A stretch of DNA of 40,873 nt, taken from Alphaproteobacteria bacterium (GTDB lineage Bacteria; Pseudomonadota; Alphaproteobacteria; GCA-2731375). Shown here piece by piece: positions 23,299-31,132 of the stretch (the first letter of the stretch is position 1; every line of letters begins with the position of its first letter). Made by a program: the position numbers and the translations under genes. Location of the stretch: NCBI GenBank assembly GCA_029937535.1, contig JAPYPT010000008.1, forward strand, positions 1 to 40,873, read 5' to 3'. Under the pieces are notes generated by a model. It was not told the origin of the DNA. It saw only the letters and a program-made list of their open reading frames with translations, and searched no databases.

Positions 23299-24138
23299 TT
23301 ACTCGTTGACGGTACGTTCCGATTGATAGAACGACCAGATCAGCCCGAGCCCCGCGCCGTAGGTCAGATCTTCGCGGAACAGGGGGCTATTTTCGTTGGC
23401 GGCGCCATGGTGGCTATCGGCATCGCCGATCAGGAACAGGCGCAGGTGTTTACCCAGGGGATAGAGCAGGGACAGGCGCAGGCGGCTGCCCAGATAACCG
23501 GCCTCGGCATCGAACAGGGCGCGCGTCGCCGTGACGAAGGGCGCGTCAACCTGATAGAAAAAATCCTGCAGGTCCTCGCTGGCATAGGTCGCTGACAGGC
23601 CCAGCTTTAACTTGATACCGGATTGGAGAAAATTTTTGTGCTGGTAGGCGATTTGCGGCTCGGCCAGGTAACCGCGATGCTCCAGGGAGGAAAAATCCGT
23701 CGAGAAAACGGCGCGGAGCGGCAGTTCAAGATCAATTTTCGCCCATTTTGTCGCCCGTGCGATGGTCCATTGAATGCGCGGGCCAAATGCGGCCAGGTGA
23801 TCCAGGTCCGGCATGCCGCGGCGGGCATCGTTGTCATCGGAATCGGCATCCAACGAACCGGACAGCGAAACATCCAGTTCGAAATCCCGGCTGTGAATGA
23901 ACCGGCCCCGCAGCAGCCCCTTGCTGTCGGAGCGGAAAAAATCGCCGCGGTAGATCGGAAATGGCAGCGCGATGCCGTTGAAATGATTCTGCCCCGCCGC
24001 CGGGTAGTCCGGCAAATATCCCACGCCGGCGGCCAGACCCAATTCGAACAGGGGTTTTTCTTCCGCCATCGCCCCTAACGGCGCAAGGATCAGGATCGCT
24101 GCCAGAGCCAGGGATTTGCAGATTGTGGTGTGGGCCAT
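23299..24138 (-). CDS. MipA/OmpV family outer membrane protein
   Basis: 279 aa. A signal peptide is clear: basic start, hydrophobic core LALAAILILAPLGAMA, likely cut after AMA before EEKP. The mature protein has alternating beta-strand patterns and family hallmarks near its start (GLAAGVGYLPDYPAAGQN, then LPFPIYRGDFFRSDSKG). MipA/OmpV proteins form outer-membrane beta-barrels; MipA scaffolds murein enzymes in E. coli, but most homologues are uncharacterised. It is divergent from the SUF operon regulator, with about 175 bases between their starts. Confidence 0.87.
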   Translation of the reverse strand: MAHTTICKSLALAAILILAPLGAMAEEKPLFELGLAAGVGYLPDYPAAGQNHFNGIALPFPIYRGDFFRSDSKGLLRGRFIHSRDFELDVSLSGSLDADSDDNDARRGMPDLDHLAAFGPRIQWTIARATKWAKIDLELPLRAVFSTDFSSLEHRGYLAEPQIAYQHKNFLQSGIKLKLGLSATYASEDLQDFFYQVDAPFVTATRALFDAEAGYLGSRLRLSLLYPLGKHLRLFLIGDADSHHGAANENSPLFREDLTYGAGLGLIWSFYQSERTVNE

Positions 24139-24249
24139 ATGGGTCTTCCGGACAATTCAAGCGGGTGGCCCCTTCTAACAAATAACCAGCCAAAAAGGCA
24201 AAACAGATTGCCTCCACTCCTAAATTTTGGGGGTGCGACAGCATGCCGC

Positions 24250-24279
24250 TTGACATGATTTTAACATTTGCTATTTAAA
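24250..24279 (+). promoter_or_regulatory. Promoter of the SUF operon
   Basis: A perfect -35 TTGACA (24250-24255) is followed after 18 bases by TTTAAA (24274-24279), a four-of-six -10. The start would fall near 24286, inside the palindrome at 24284-24294, 30 bases before the regulator's ATG. Confidence 0.6.
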
Positions 24280-24283
24280 CAGT

Positions 24284-24294
24284 ACTAAATTAGT
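24284..24294. promoter_or_regulatory. Palindrome at SUF start site, probable Rrf2 operator
   Basis: ACTAAATTAGT has perfect 5-bp arms around one central base and sits at the predicted transcription start, just ahead of an Rrf2-family regulator gene. Autorepression by that regulator is the natural inference. It does not match the E. coli IscR type-1 site closely. Confidence 0.5.
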
Positions 24295-24313
24295 CCCTTT
24301 TATGAGGTGGCAG

Positions 24314-24820
24314 ATGATCCGCTTGAACAAAATGACAGATTACGCCGTCGTCATGCTGAGCCATATGGCCGCCGACGATGGCAAAGTGGTGACATCGGCG
24401 CAGATGGCCCAGGAATCCGGCGTCCCCCTGCCCTCCGCCACGAAATTGATGAAACAATTGAGCAAGGCGGAAATTTTGACCTCCCAACGCGGCGCCGGTG
24501 GCGGTTACATCTTGAAACGGCCGCCAACGGCGATCACCGTGGCGGACATCGTCGTTGCCCTGGAGGGCCCCATTGCCCTGACCGCCTGCATCGACGGGGC
24601 GGATACCTCGTGCGATGCGATGTCTCTTTGCGCCATGAGCGGCCATTGGAACAAGGTCAACGGGGCCATACAGGTCGCTTTGGAAAGCGTCACCCTGGCC
24701 GATATGATCCCCACGCCCTTCACCTTCGAACCGGCGCCCAAGGAACTGATAAATAAGCTTAAAATAGCCTCACAAGAGACTGATAATAATACCATATCGA
24801 CAACCGTAAGGACTCCATGA
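24314..24820 (+). CDS. Rrf2 family regulator of the SUF operon
   Basis: 168 aa from ATG 24314, favoured over 24302 because GAGGTGG lies just upstream. An N-terminal winged helix (MTDYAVVMLSHMAADDG...TSAQMAQESGVPLPSATKLMKQLSKAEILTSQRGAGGGYIL) is typical of IscR-like Rrf2 proteins. Three cysteines (C92, C100, C106) in the usual loop could hold a [2Fe-2S] cluster that senses Fe-S status. It matches the 'SUF system Fe-S cluster assembly regulator' type. Its stop codon touches the sufB start, so it is the first gene of the operon and probably represses it when clusters are plentiful. Confidence 0.9.
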   Translation: MIRLNKMTDYAVVMLSHMAADDGKVVTSAQMAQESGVPLPSATKLMKQLSKAEILTSQRGAGGGYILKRPPTAITVADIVVALEGPIALTACIDGADTSCDAMSLCAMSGHWNKVNGAIQVALESVTLADMIPTPFTFEPAPKELINKLKIASQETDNNTISTTVRTP

Positions 24821-26278
24821 ATGAGTTATTCCGCGGAAACGGCCGAACAGGTCTCTTCGATTGCCGGCGATAAGTACAAATACGGTTTCGTAACCGATAT
24901 CGAGACCGAGTTGGCGCCCAAGGGCCTGAATGAGGACATCATTCGGTTTATTTCGGCCAAAAAGAACGAGCCGGAGTGGTTGCTGAAATGGCGCCTGCGG
25001 GCCTACGAGCGCTGGCTGGGGATGGAGGAGCCGAGTTGGGGCAAGGTTGATTACCCGGAAATCGATTTTCAGGACGCCTATTATTACGCAGCGCCGAAAT
25101 CCATGGAAAATGCCCCCAAAAGCCTGGATGAAGTCGATCCGGAACTGCTGCGCACCTACGAAAAGCTGGGCATTCCCTTGCACGAACAGGCCATGCTGGC
25201 CGGCGTGGCGGTGGATGCGGTGTTCGATTCCGTCTCGGTGGCGACCACGTTCCGCAAGGAACTGGCCAAGGCCGGGGTAATTTTCTGTCCCATTTCCGAG
25301 GCGGTGCGGGAATACCCCGAACTGGTGCAAAAGTATTTGGGCTCGGTCGTGCCCTATTCCGATAATTTTTACGCGACGCTGAATTCCGCCGTCTTTACCG
25401 ATGGATCCTTCGTCTACATCCCCAAGGGCGTGCGTTGCCCCATGGAATTATCGACTTATTTCCGCATCAACGAGGCCAATACGGGGCAGTTCGAGCGGAC
25501 CTTGATTATCGCCGACGAAGGCAGCTACGTCTCATACCTTGAGGGCTGCACGGCGCCGCAACGGGACGAAAACCAGCTCCATGCCGCCGTGGTGGAACTG
25601 GTATTGATGGACGATGCCGAGATCAAATATTCCACGGTGCAGAATTGGTATCCGGGCGATGCGAATGGCAAGGGCGGGATTTATAATTTCGTGACCAAGC
25701 GGGCCGCCTGCCGGGGCCGTAACTCAAAGGTATCCTGGACCCAGGTCGAGACCGGCTCCGCCATCACCTGGAAGTATCCGAGCTGTATTTTACAGGGCGA
25801 CAATTCCGTGGGTGAATTTTATTCCGTCGCCATCACCAACAACCTGCAACAGGCCGATACGGGCACCAAGATGATCCATATTGGCAAAAATACCTCCTCC
25901 ACCATCATCGCCAAGGGTATTTCGGCCGGGCGTAGCCAGTCCACCTACCGCGGTCTGGTGCGCATGCAGCCGGGCGCCTCGGGCGGGCGCAATTATACCC
26001 AGTGCGACAGCCTGCTGATCGGCGATCAATGCGGCGCCCACACGGTGCCCTATATCGAAAACCGCAACCGCACGGCAACCATAGAGCACGAGGCGACGAC
26101 GGCGAAAATCAGCGAGGATCAATTGTTCTATTGCCGCCAAAGGGGGCTATCGGATGAAGAGGCCCTGGGCATGATCGTCAACGGTTTTTGCAAGCAGGTA
26201 CTACAGGAATTACCCATGGAATTCGCGGTCGAGGCACAAAAACTGGTCGCCATCTCCTTGGAAGGCAGCGTTGGTTAG
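24821..26278 (+). CDS. sufB: Fe-S cluster assembly scaffold SufB
   Basis: 485 aa, full length. Typical segments: [69 protein letters not shown] and [19 protein letters not shown], then the beta-helix core and a C-terminal region with [17 protein letters not shown]. SufB forms the SufBC2D complex that builds nascent Fe-S clusters in the cytosol. AAGGA precedes the ATG, which directly follows the regulator's stop; sufC follows with no gap. Confidence 0.97.
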   Translation: MSYSAETAEQVSSIAGDKYKYGFVTDIETELAPKGLNEDIIRFISAKKNEPEWLLKWRLRAYERWLGMEEPSWGKVDYPEIDFQDAYYYAAPKSMENAPKSLDEVDPELLRTYEKLGIPLHEQAMLAGVAVDAVFDSVSVATTFRKELAKAGVIFCPISEAVREYPELVQKYLGSVVPYSDNFYATLNSAVFTDGSFVYIPKGVRCPMELSTYFRINEANTGQFERTLIIADEGSYVSYLEGCTAPQRDENQLHAAVVELVLMDDAEIKYSTVQNWYPGDANGKGGIYNFVTKRAACRGRNSKVSWTQVETGSAITWKYPSCILQGDNSVGEFYSVAITNNLQQADTGTKMIHIGKNTSSTIIAKGISAGRSQSTYRGLVRMQPGASGGRNYTQCDSLLIGDQCGAHTVPYIENRNRTATIEHEATTAKISEDQLFYCRQRGLSDEEALGMIVNGFCKQVLQELPMEFAVEAQKLVAISLEGSVG

Positions 26279-26291
26279 GAAAATGCGTAAC

Positions 26292-27047
26292 ATGTTGGAA
26301 ATTAAGGGCCTGCACGCCACCGTGGACGGCACGGAAATTCTCAAGGGCATCGATCTGACCATTGGGGCCGGGGAAGTGCATGCCATTATGGGTCCGAACG
26401 GCTCGGGCAAAAGCACCCTGTCTTATGTTCTTTCGGGACGGGACGGCTATGATATCACCGCCGGCTCGATCACCTATAAGGGCCAGGATCTCACCCAATT
26501 GTCGATCGAGGAGCGGGCGGCGGAAGGTTTGTTCCTGGGCTTTCAATACCCGGTCGAACTGCCCGGTGTCTCCTCCACCACTTTCCTGAAAACCGCCCTG
26601 AACGCCATACGCCGCCATCGCGGCGAAGAGGAGTTGGACGCGGCGCAATTCATGAAGCGCCTGCGCCAACATACCAAGACCCTGAATATCTCCGACGACA
26701 TGCTGCGCCGGGGCGTCAACGAAGGGTTTTCGGGCGGTGAGAAAAAACGCAACGAAATCCTGCAAATGGCCTTGCTGGAGCCATATCTGGCGGTGCTGGA
26801 CGAGACCGACAGCGGCCTTGATATCGATGCCCTGAAAGTCGTGGCCGAGGGGGTCAACGCCTTGCGGGGCCCGGCCCGCGCCTTGCTGGTGATCACCCAT
26901 TACCAGCGCCTGTTGGATTACATTGTCCCAGACTATGTCCATGTGCTGGCCCAGGGGCGCATCGTGCGCTCGGGCGGCAAGGAACTGGCCATGGAGCTGG
27001 AGGAAAACGGTTACGGCGAATATCTTGGCGACGAAAAGGCAGCCTAG
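26292..27047 (+). CDS. sufC: SUF ATPase SufC
   Basis: 251 aa from ATG 26292, where homology to SufC (MLEIKGLHA) begins; ATG 26283 is an alternative, and the track start at 26271 overlaps sufB. ABC ATPase motifs: Walker A GPNGSGKST, Q-loop region FQYPVELPG, signature FSGGEKKRNEI, Walker B LAVLDETDSGLD and the switch His in VITHYQR. The ATPase drives conformational change in SufBC2D. Unlike transporter ABC proteins, it acts with soluble partners encoded on either side. Confidence 0.97.
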   Translation: MLEIKGLHATVDGTEILKGIDLTIGAGEVHAIMGPNGSGKSTLSYVLSGRDGYDITAGSITYKGQDLTQLSIEERAAEGLFLGFQYPVELPGVSSTTFLKTALNAIRRHRGEEELDAAQFMKRLRQHTKTLNISDDMLRRGVNEGFSGGEKKRNEILQMALLEPYLAVLDETDSGLDIDALKVVAEGVNALRGPARALLVITHYQRLLDYIVPDYVHVLAQGRIVRSGGKELAMELEENGYGEYLGDEKAA

Positions 27048-27050
27048 ATC

Positions 27051-28304
27051 ATGACGCCGGAAACCTACGCGACCGAGTACGCCCCCACGCTGCCGGGCGG
27101 CCATCTGCCGTGGCTGGCGGATTTGCGGGCGGATGCGGCGGCCCGGTTTGCCAACCTTGGCCTGCCCGACCGCAAGGTCGAAGCCTGGCGCTACACCGAC
27201 CTGAAACCGATCCGCGATCAGTTATTCGTCCCTCGGAATGGGCAAACAGGCGCCGTCCCCCCGGCCCTTTTACCCACCGCCCATCGCCTGGTCTTCGACA
27301 ATGGGTGCTTGATGGAAAGCGCCTCCGATCTGCCCGCCGGCGTGCGCCTGTTGGGCATGGCGGAGGCCATGGATCAGGCGCCGGAGCTGTTGGCGGACAA
27401 TCTGGGACGGATCGCGGCCGTCAAGGGGCTACCCCTGCCCGCCTTGAACCAGGCCATGAGCCGGGATGGTTATCTTTTGGTTGTGGCGCCGGGCGTTGCC
27501 GTGACCCAGCCGATCGAGATTTTGTTTCTAAATCACCTCAGCGCGAATTATCCCCGCAATCTGATCCTGGCCCAATCGGGCAGCTCGGTTACCGTTCTCG
27601 AGCATTATCTTGGCCAGGGTGAAGAGGCCTATGTCCTGAATGCGGTCACCGAAATTGTCGCCGAGAGCGGCGCGTGGGTCCGCCGGTACAAAATTCAATG
27701 CGAAGCCAGGACGGCCAGCCATATCGCCACGGTCGCCGCGCAGTTGGCGGAGACGGCCAAGTTTGAGAATTTCGATCTCAATCTGGGCGCCCGGCTGGCC
27801 CGCAGCGAAATACACGTGGCCCTGCAAGGGCCCGGCGGGAGGGCGGATCTGAACGGCATATATCTGCTGCGCGGCAAACAGCATTGCGATAATGCCATTC
27901 ACATGGATCACGTGGTGGGCGCGACCCATAGCCAGCAAGATTATCGCGGCATCCTCGATGACAGCGCCCACGGTGTCTTTCAGGGCAAGATCACCGTGCG
28001 GCCCGATGCCCAGGGCATCGAAGGCCATCAATTGAACAAAACCTTGCTGTTGTCCGACAAGGCGGAGATCGACAGCAAGCCGGAATTGGAAATTCTGGCC
28101 GACGACGTTAAATGCAGTCACGGCGCCACGGCGGGAGAGCTGGACGAGACGGGGCTGTTTTATCTGCGCACCCGCGGAATTCCGGAATGGGAGGCGCGGC
28201 GCCTGCTGATGACCGCGTTCGTGGCCCAGACCCTGGACAAGATCGGCGATGATGCCGTGCGCGGGACCATGGATGGTTTGGTTGCCGAGTGGATGGGATC
28301 ATGA
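27051..28304 (+). CDS. sufD: Fe-S cluster assembly protein SufD
   Basis: 417 aa. It starts three bases after sufC's stop. N-terminal region with RKVEAWRYTDLKP, a central beta-helix (HYLGQGEEAYVLNAVTEI, QDYRGILDDSAHGVFQGKI) and the C-terminal DDVKCSHGATAGELDETGLFYLRTRGI, all diagnostic for SufD, the SufB paralogue in the SufBC2D scaffold. The His in CSHGAT is part of the conserved cluster-assembly interface. The stop overlaps the sufS start (ATGA). Confidence 0.96.
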   Translation: MTPETYATEYAPTLPGGHLPWLADLRADAAARFANLGLPDRKVEAWRYTDLKPIRDQLFVPRNGQTGAVPPALLPTAHRLVFDNGCLMESASDLPAGVRLLGMAEAMDQAPELLADNLGRIAAVKGLPLPALNQAMSRDGYLLVVAPGVAVTQPIEILFLNHLSANYPRNLILAQSGSSVTVLEHYLGQGEEAYVLNAVTEIVAESGAWVRRYKIQCEARTASHIATVAAQLAETAKFENFDLNLGARLARSEIHVALQGPGGRADLNGIYLLRGKQHCDNAIHMDHVVGATHSQQDYRGILDDSAHGVFQGKITVRPDAQGIEGHQLNKTLLLSDKAEIDSKPELEILADDVKCSHGATAGELDETGLFYLRTRGIPEWEARRLLMTAFVAQTLDKIGDDAVRGTMDGLVAEWMGS

Positions 28305-29569
28305 ACGATATGAACCAGAGCGCCAATCTGGCCGGCCACAACGTTGAAGGCGCCTTTGACGTGGCGCGCATCCGCCAGGATTTCCCCATTCTCGGGCGCC
28401 AGATCCACGGCAAGCCGTTGGTTTATTTCGACTCCGGCGCCTCGGCGCAAAAACCCCGCGCCGTGATCGACGCCATGACGGCGGTGCTGGAAAATGAATA
28501 TACCAACGTCCACCGGGGCGCCCACTATCTCAGCCAGACCCTGACCGACCGTTATGAAGGCGTTCGCGGCACCATTGCCCGTTTTCTCAACGCACCATCC
28601 GAAGAACAGATCATCATCACGCGGAACACCACCGAAGCCATAAATCTGGTCGCCGCGACTTATGGCCGGCGGTTTTTGAACAAGGGCGACGGCGTCTTGA
28701 TCTCGGACATGGAACATCACGCCAATATCGTGCCCTGGCAGCTGCTGCGCGATGAAATAGGCATCGAATTAAAGATCGCACCCATCGATGACCGCGGCGT
28801 GCTGGATCTGGACGCTTATGCGGCGCTGCTGGACGGGAATACCAAGCTGGTCGCCATGACCCACTGCTCCAACGTCCTGGGCACCCACGTGCCGGCCAAG
28901 GAGATCATCGGCCTGGCCCATGAGCGGGGTATTCCGGTGCTGCTGGATGGCAGTCAGTCCGTGGTTCACAGCCGCATTGATGTGCAGGACCTGGATGTGG
29001 ATTTTTTCGTCTTCACGGGTCATAAACTGTATGGGCCGACTGCCATCGGGGTGTTGTACGGCAAGGCGGAACTGTTGGCCAAAATGCCGCCCTATCAGGG
29101 TGGCGGCGATATGATTGCCTCCGTGACCTACGAAAAAACCACCTACGAGGAACCGCCCTACCGCTTCGAGGCCGGGACCCCGCCCATCGTCGAGGCCATC
29201 GGGCTTGGCGCGGCGATCGATTATGTCACGGCCATTGGCATGGACAAGATCATGGCCCACGAAAAGGCCCTGCTGGCCTATGCCACGGAACAACTGGCGG
29301 CGCTGGGGGATATCAGACTATTTGGCACGGCGCCGGAAAAGGCGGCTATTTTGTCGTTCGTCCAGGAGGGTATTCACCCCTTCGATACCGCCGCGACTTT
29401 GGACAGGGCCGGCGTGGCGGTCCGCGTTGGCCAGCATTGCGCCGAGCCCCTGATGGCCCGCCTAGGCGTGGATGGGACCGTGCGGGCCTCACTCGCCATG
29501 TATAACACCACGGCCGAGATCGACGTCATGATAGAAGCCCTGGAACGGGCCCGGACCTTGTTTGGTTGA
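28301..29569 (+). CDS. sufS: Cysteine desulfurase SufS
   Basis: 422 aa from ATG 28301, which overlaps the sufD stop as ATGA; the track start at 28289 is less likely. Class V aminotransferase fold with PLP lysine K242 in FVFTGHKLYGPTAIG and the active-site cysteine C380 in VGQHCAEPLM, the group II (SufS/CsdA) arrangement. It takes sulfur from cysteine as a persulfide and hands it to SufE. Other conserved segments: FDSGASAQKP, NVHRGAHYLS, SDMEHHANIVPWQ. Confidence 0.97.
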   Translation: MNDMNQSANLAGHNVEGAFDVARIRQDFPILGRQIHGKPLVYFDSGASAQKPRAVIDAMTAVLENEYTNVHRGAHYLSQTLTDRYEGVRGTIARFLNAPSEEQIIITRNTTEAINLVAATYGRRFLNKGDGVLISDMEHHANIVPWQLLRDEIGIELKIAPIDDRGVLDLDAYAALLDGNTKLVAMTHCSNVLGTHVPAKEIIGLAHERGIPVLLDGSQSVVHSRIDVQDLDVDFFVFTGHKLYGPTAIGVLYGKAELLAKMPPYQGGGDMIASVTYEKTTYEEPPYRFEAGTPPIVEAIGLGAAIDYVTAIGMDKIMAHEKALLAYATEQLAALGDIRLFGTAPEKAAILSFVQEGIHPFDTAATLDRAGVAVRVGQHCAEPLMARLGVDGTVRASLAMYNTTAEIDVMIEALERARTLFG

Positions 29570-29588
29570 GTTGGAGTAAACGATCATC

Positions 29589-30026
29589 ATGACCATAGCC
29601 CCTGAAAAACTGACCCAATACGATGAGTATGTCGAGGCGCTGGATCTGTTGGATGAAGACAGCCGGTTCGAATACATCATCGATATCGGCAAGCGCGCCG
29701 ACAAGGTCGCCTTCCCGGCCGAATGCATGGACGAGGCCCATATGATGCACGGCTGTATGTCAAAGGTCTGGATCGTTCATGACATGGAGGGCGATGGGCA
29801 TAATTTCCGGGGGCAAAGCGATGCCATCATCGTCAAGGGTCTGGTTTCCATGATGACGGGGTCGTTCAGCGGTCTGACCACCGCCGAACTTGGGGAATTG
29901 ACCCTGGATCACGTGCGCGGCCTGAATTTGGGCGCGCTGACCATGCAGCGCCAGGTGGGGATGATGGCGATGTTGAAACATATGCAAAAGCTGAGCCGGA
30001 TTTCCGATCTGGCGGCGGCGAATTAG
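29589..30026 (+). CDS. sufE: Sulfur acceptor SufE
   Basis: 145 aa. It accepts the persulfide from SufS and delivers it to SufB. The acceptor cysteine is C56 in MMHGCMSKVW, matching the GC-x-S-x-VW signature. Other typical parts are YDEYVEALDLLDEDSRFEYIIDIGK at the N-terminus and the C-terminal HVRGLNLGALTMQRQVGMMAMLKHM. It starts 19 bases after sufS. Confidence 0.95.
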   Translation: MTIAPEKLTQYDEYVEALDLLDEDSRFEYIIDIGKRADKVAFPAECMDEAHMMHGCMSKVWIVHDMEGDGHNFRGQSDAIIVKGLVSMMTGSFSGLTTAELGELTLDHVRGLNLGALTMQRQVGMMAMLKHMQKLSRISDLAAAN

Positions 30027-30040
30027 AGTGGGGGAACGAT

Positions 30041-30457
30041 ATGTCTGATATGGGTTTCTATGGGGGAGCTGATCTCTTTGGTCATCTCAATGGCCCGGAA
30101 CTGGACGAAGACGGCAAGGCCCGGGCCGGCGCGGCATTGGAAGCTGGCGTCGCCGCCGCCTCGGAATCTGCCGTGATCGATGCCATGCGGGATGTTTATG
30201 ATCCCGAAATTCCGGTCAATATTTTTGAACTGGGTTTGATCTATGACTACAAGATCGATGGCGTTGGCGCCGTCGAAATTCAAATGACTCTGACCGCGCC
30301 AGGCTGCCCGGTGGCGGGCATTCTGCCCGGTCATCTGGCCCGCACGGTGTCGGAGGTCGACGGCGTGGGCGAGGTCGTGGTTGAACTGGTTTGGGATCCG
30401 CCGTGGAGCATCGATTTGATGTCCGAGGCCGCCCGCGTCGAACTGGATATGTTTTGA
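30041..30457 (+). CDS. sufT: SUF-associated MIP18/DUF59 protein SufT
   Basis: 138 aa. The MIP18/DUF59 core is clear: DAMRDVYDPEIPVNIFELGLIYD, MTLTAPGCPVAGILPG with the conserved Cys, and VVELVWDPPWSIDLMSEAARVELDMF, as in SufT and PaaD-type proteins. SufT aids maturation of Fe-S proteins, especially under high demand. An N-terminal extension of about 45 residues rich in Gly/Ala precedes the core. It lies 14 bases after sufE in the operon. Confidence 0.92.
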   Translation: MSDMGFYGGADLFGHLNGPELDEDGKARAGAALEAGVAAASESAVIDAMRDVYDPEIPVNIFELGLIYDYKIDGVGAVEIQMTLTAPGCPVAGILPGHLARTVSEVDGVGEVVVELVWDPPWSIDLMSEAARVELDMF

Positions 30458-30488
30458 TGGGGAACTTTGATCCCGACCGGCGTCAAGA

Positions 30489-30500
30489 AACCTTAAGGTT
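30489..30500. repeat. Palindrome and short repeats before sufA
   Basis: AACCTTAAGGTT is a perfect 12-bp palindrome in the 86-base gap between sufT and sufA, the only sizeable gap inside the SUF operon. Just after it, CGTTAGATT occurs twice (30517-30525 and 30529-30537). This may be an internal regulatory or processing site; function unknown. Confidence 0.35.
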
Positions 30501-30543
30501 ATGGAAACATTGTAACCGTTAGATTTTGCGTTAGATTAAAGCT

Positions 30544-30909
30544 ATGGGGAAGTGGGATAACAAGGCCATGGAAAGACCAGCGGTAATTACGATGACGGAC
30601 GCGGCCGTGACGCGGGCCAAGGATCTAATCGCGCGCAGCGACGGCGATGTCCTAGCCTTGCGCGTCGGCGTGAAGACGGGCGGCTGTTCCGGTCTGATGT
30701 ACGAAGTGCAATACGCCAAGGAAAAGAAACGCTTCGAGGAAGAGGTTGAAGTGGATGGCGTAAAGGTTTTCATCGACCCCACGGCGATCATGTTCCTGAT
30801 CGGCGCCGAGATGGATTTCAAGACCGACAAGTTTCAGTCCACCTTCGTCTTCAACAACCCCAACGAAGCCGACCGCTGCGGCTGCGGCGAAAGTTTCCGC
30901 GTCGCCTGA
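30544..30909 (+). CDS. sufA: A-type Fe-S carrier SufA
   Basis: 121 aa, HesB/IscA family. The three cluster-binding cysteines are present: C48 in GGCSG and C112/C114 in RCGCGESF. It accepts [2Fe-2S] or [4Fe-4S] clusters from the SufBC2D scaffold and passes them to apo-proteins. ATG 30544 and ATG 30568 (MERPAVIT) are both possible starts; homology begins near the second. Last gene of the SUF operon. Its end nearly meets the 3' end of the convergent cyclase gene. Confidence 0.94.
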   Translation: MGKWDNKAMERPAVITMTDAAVTRAKDLIARSDGDVLALRVGVKTGGCSGLMYEVQYAKEKKRFEEEVEVDGVKVFIDPTAIMFLIGAEMDFKTDKFQSTFVFNNPNEADRCGCGESFRVA

Positions 30910-30916
30910 GGCGGCT

Positions 30917-31132
30917 TTATCCGGCTTTTTCAAGCGCCGCGTCGATGCGCGGCAAGGCAACGTTCAGACCAACTTGTTCCGCTTGTGCTTTCAGCTCGCG
31001 CAGGGTGTCGATTGCCGCTTCGCGGTCGTGGCCCCGATGAAAATTTCTCAATGTCTGGGCGCGGGCGATAAAAAAGTCGGACAATGGTAGAGGTTCCTCG
31101 CGAGTATATGCGGCCAGCCCATCGCAGCCCCT
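30917..31132 (-). pseudogene. Cut-off C-terminus of the cyclase/TPR gene
   Basis: In exactly the same frame as the gene upstream, 71 sense codons follow its TAA before the next stop. They read as a normal C-terminal part of this protein family (AAYTREEPLPLSDFFIARAQ..., then an amphipathic helix with LRELKAQAEQVGLNVALPRI). No frameshift intervenes. So one nonsense codon (TAA at 31133-31135, probably from GAA) separates this tail from the main ORF. The tail has no start or ribosome binding site of its own. Confidence 0.75.

Noticed and set aside
26178-27104. Minus-strand ORF of 308 aa opposite sufC
   Set aside because: Antisense shadow of sufC, which has all ABC ATPase motifs.
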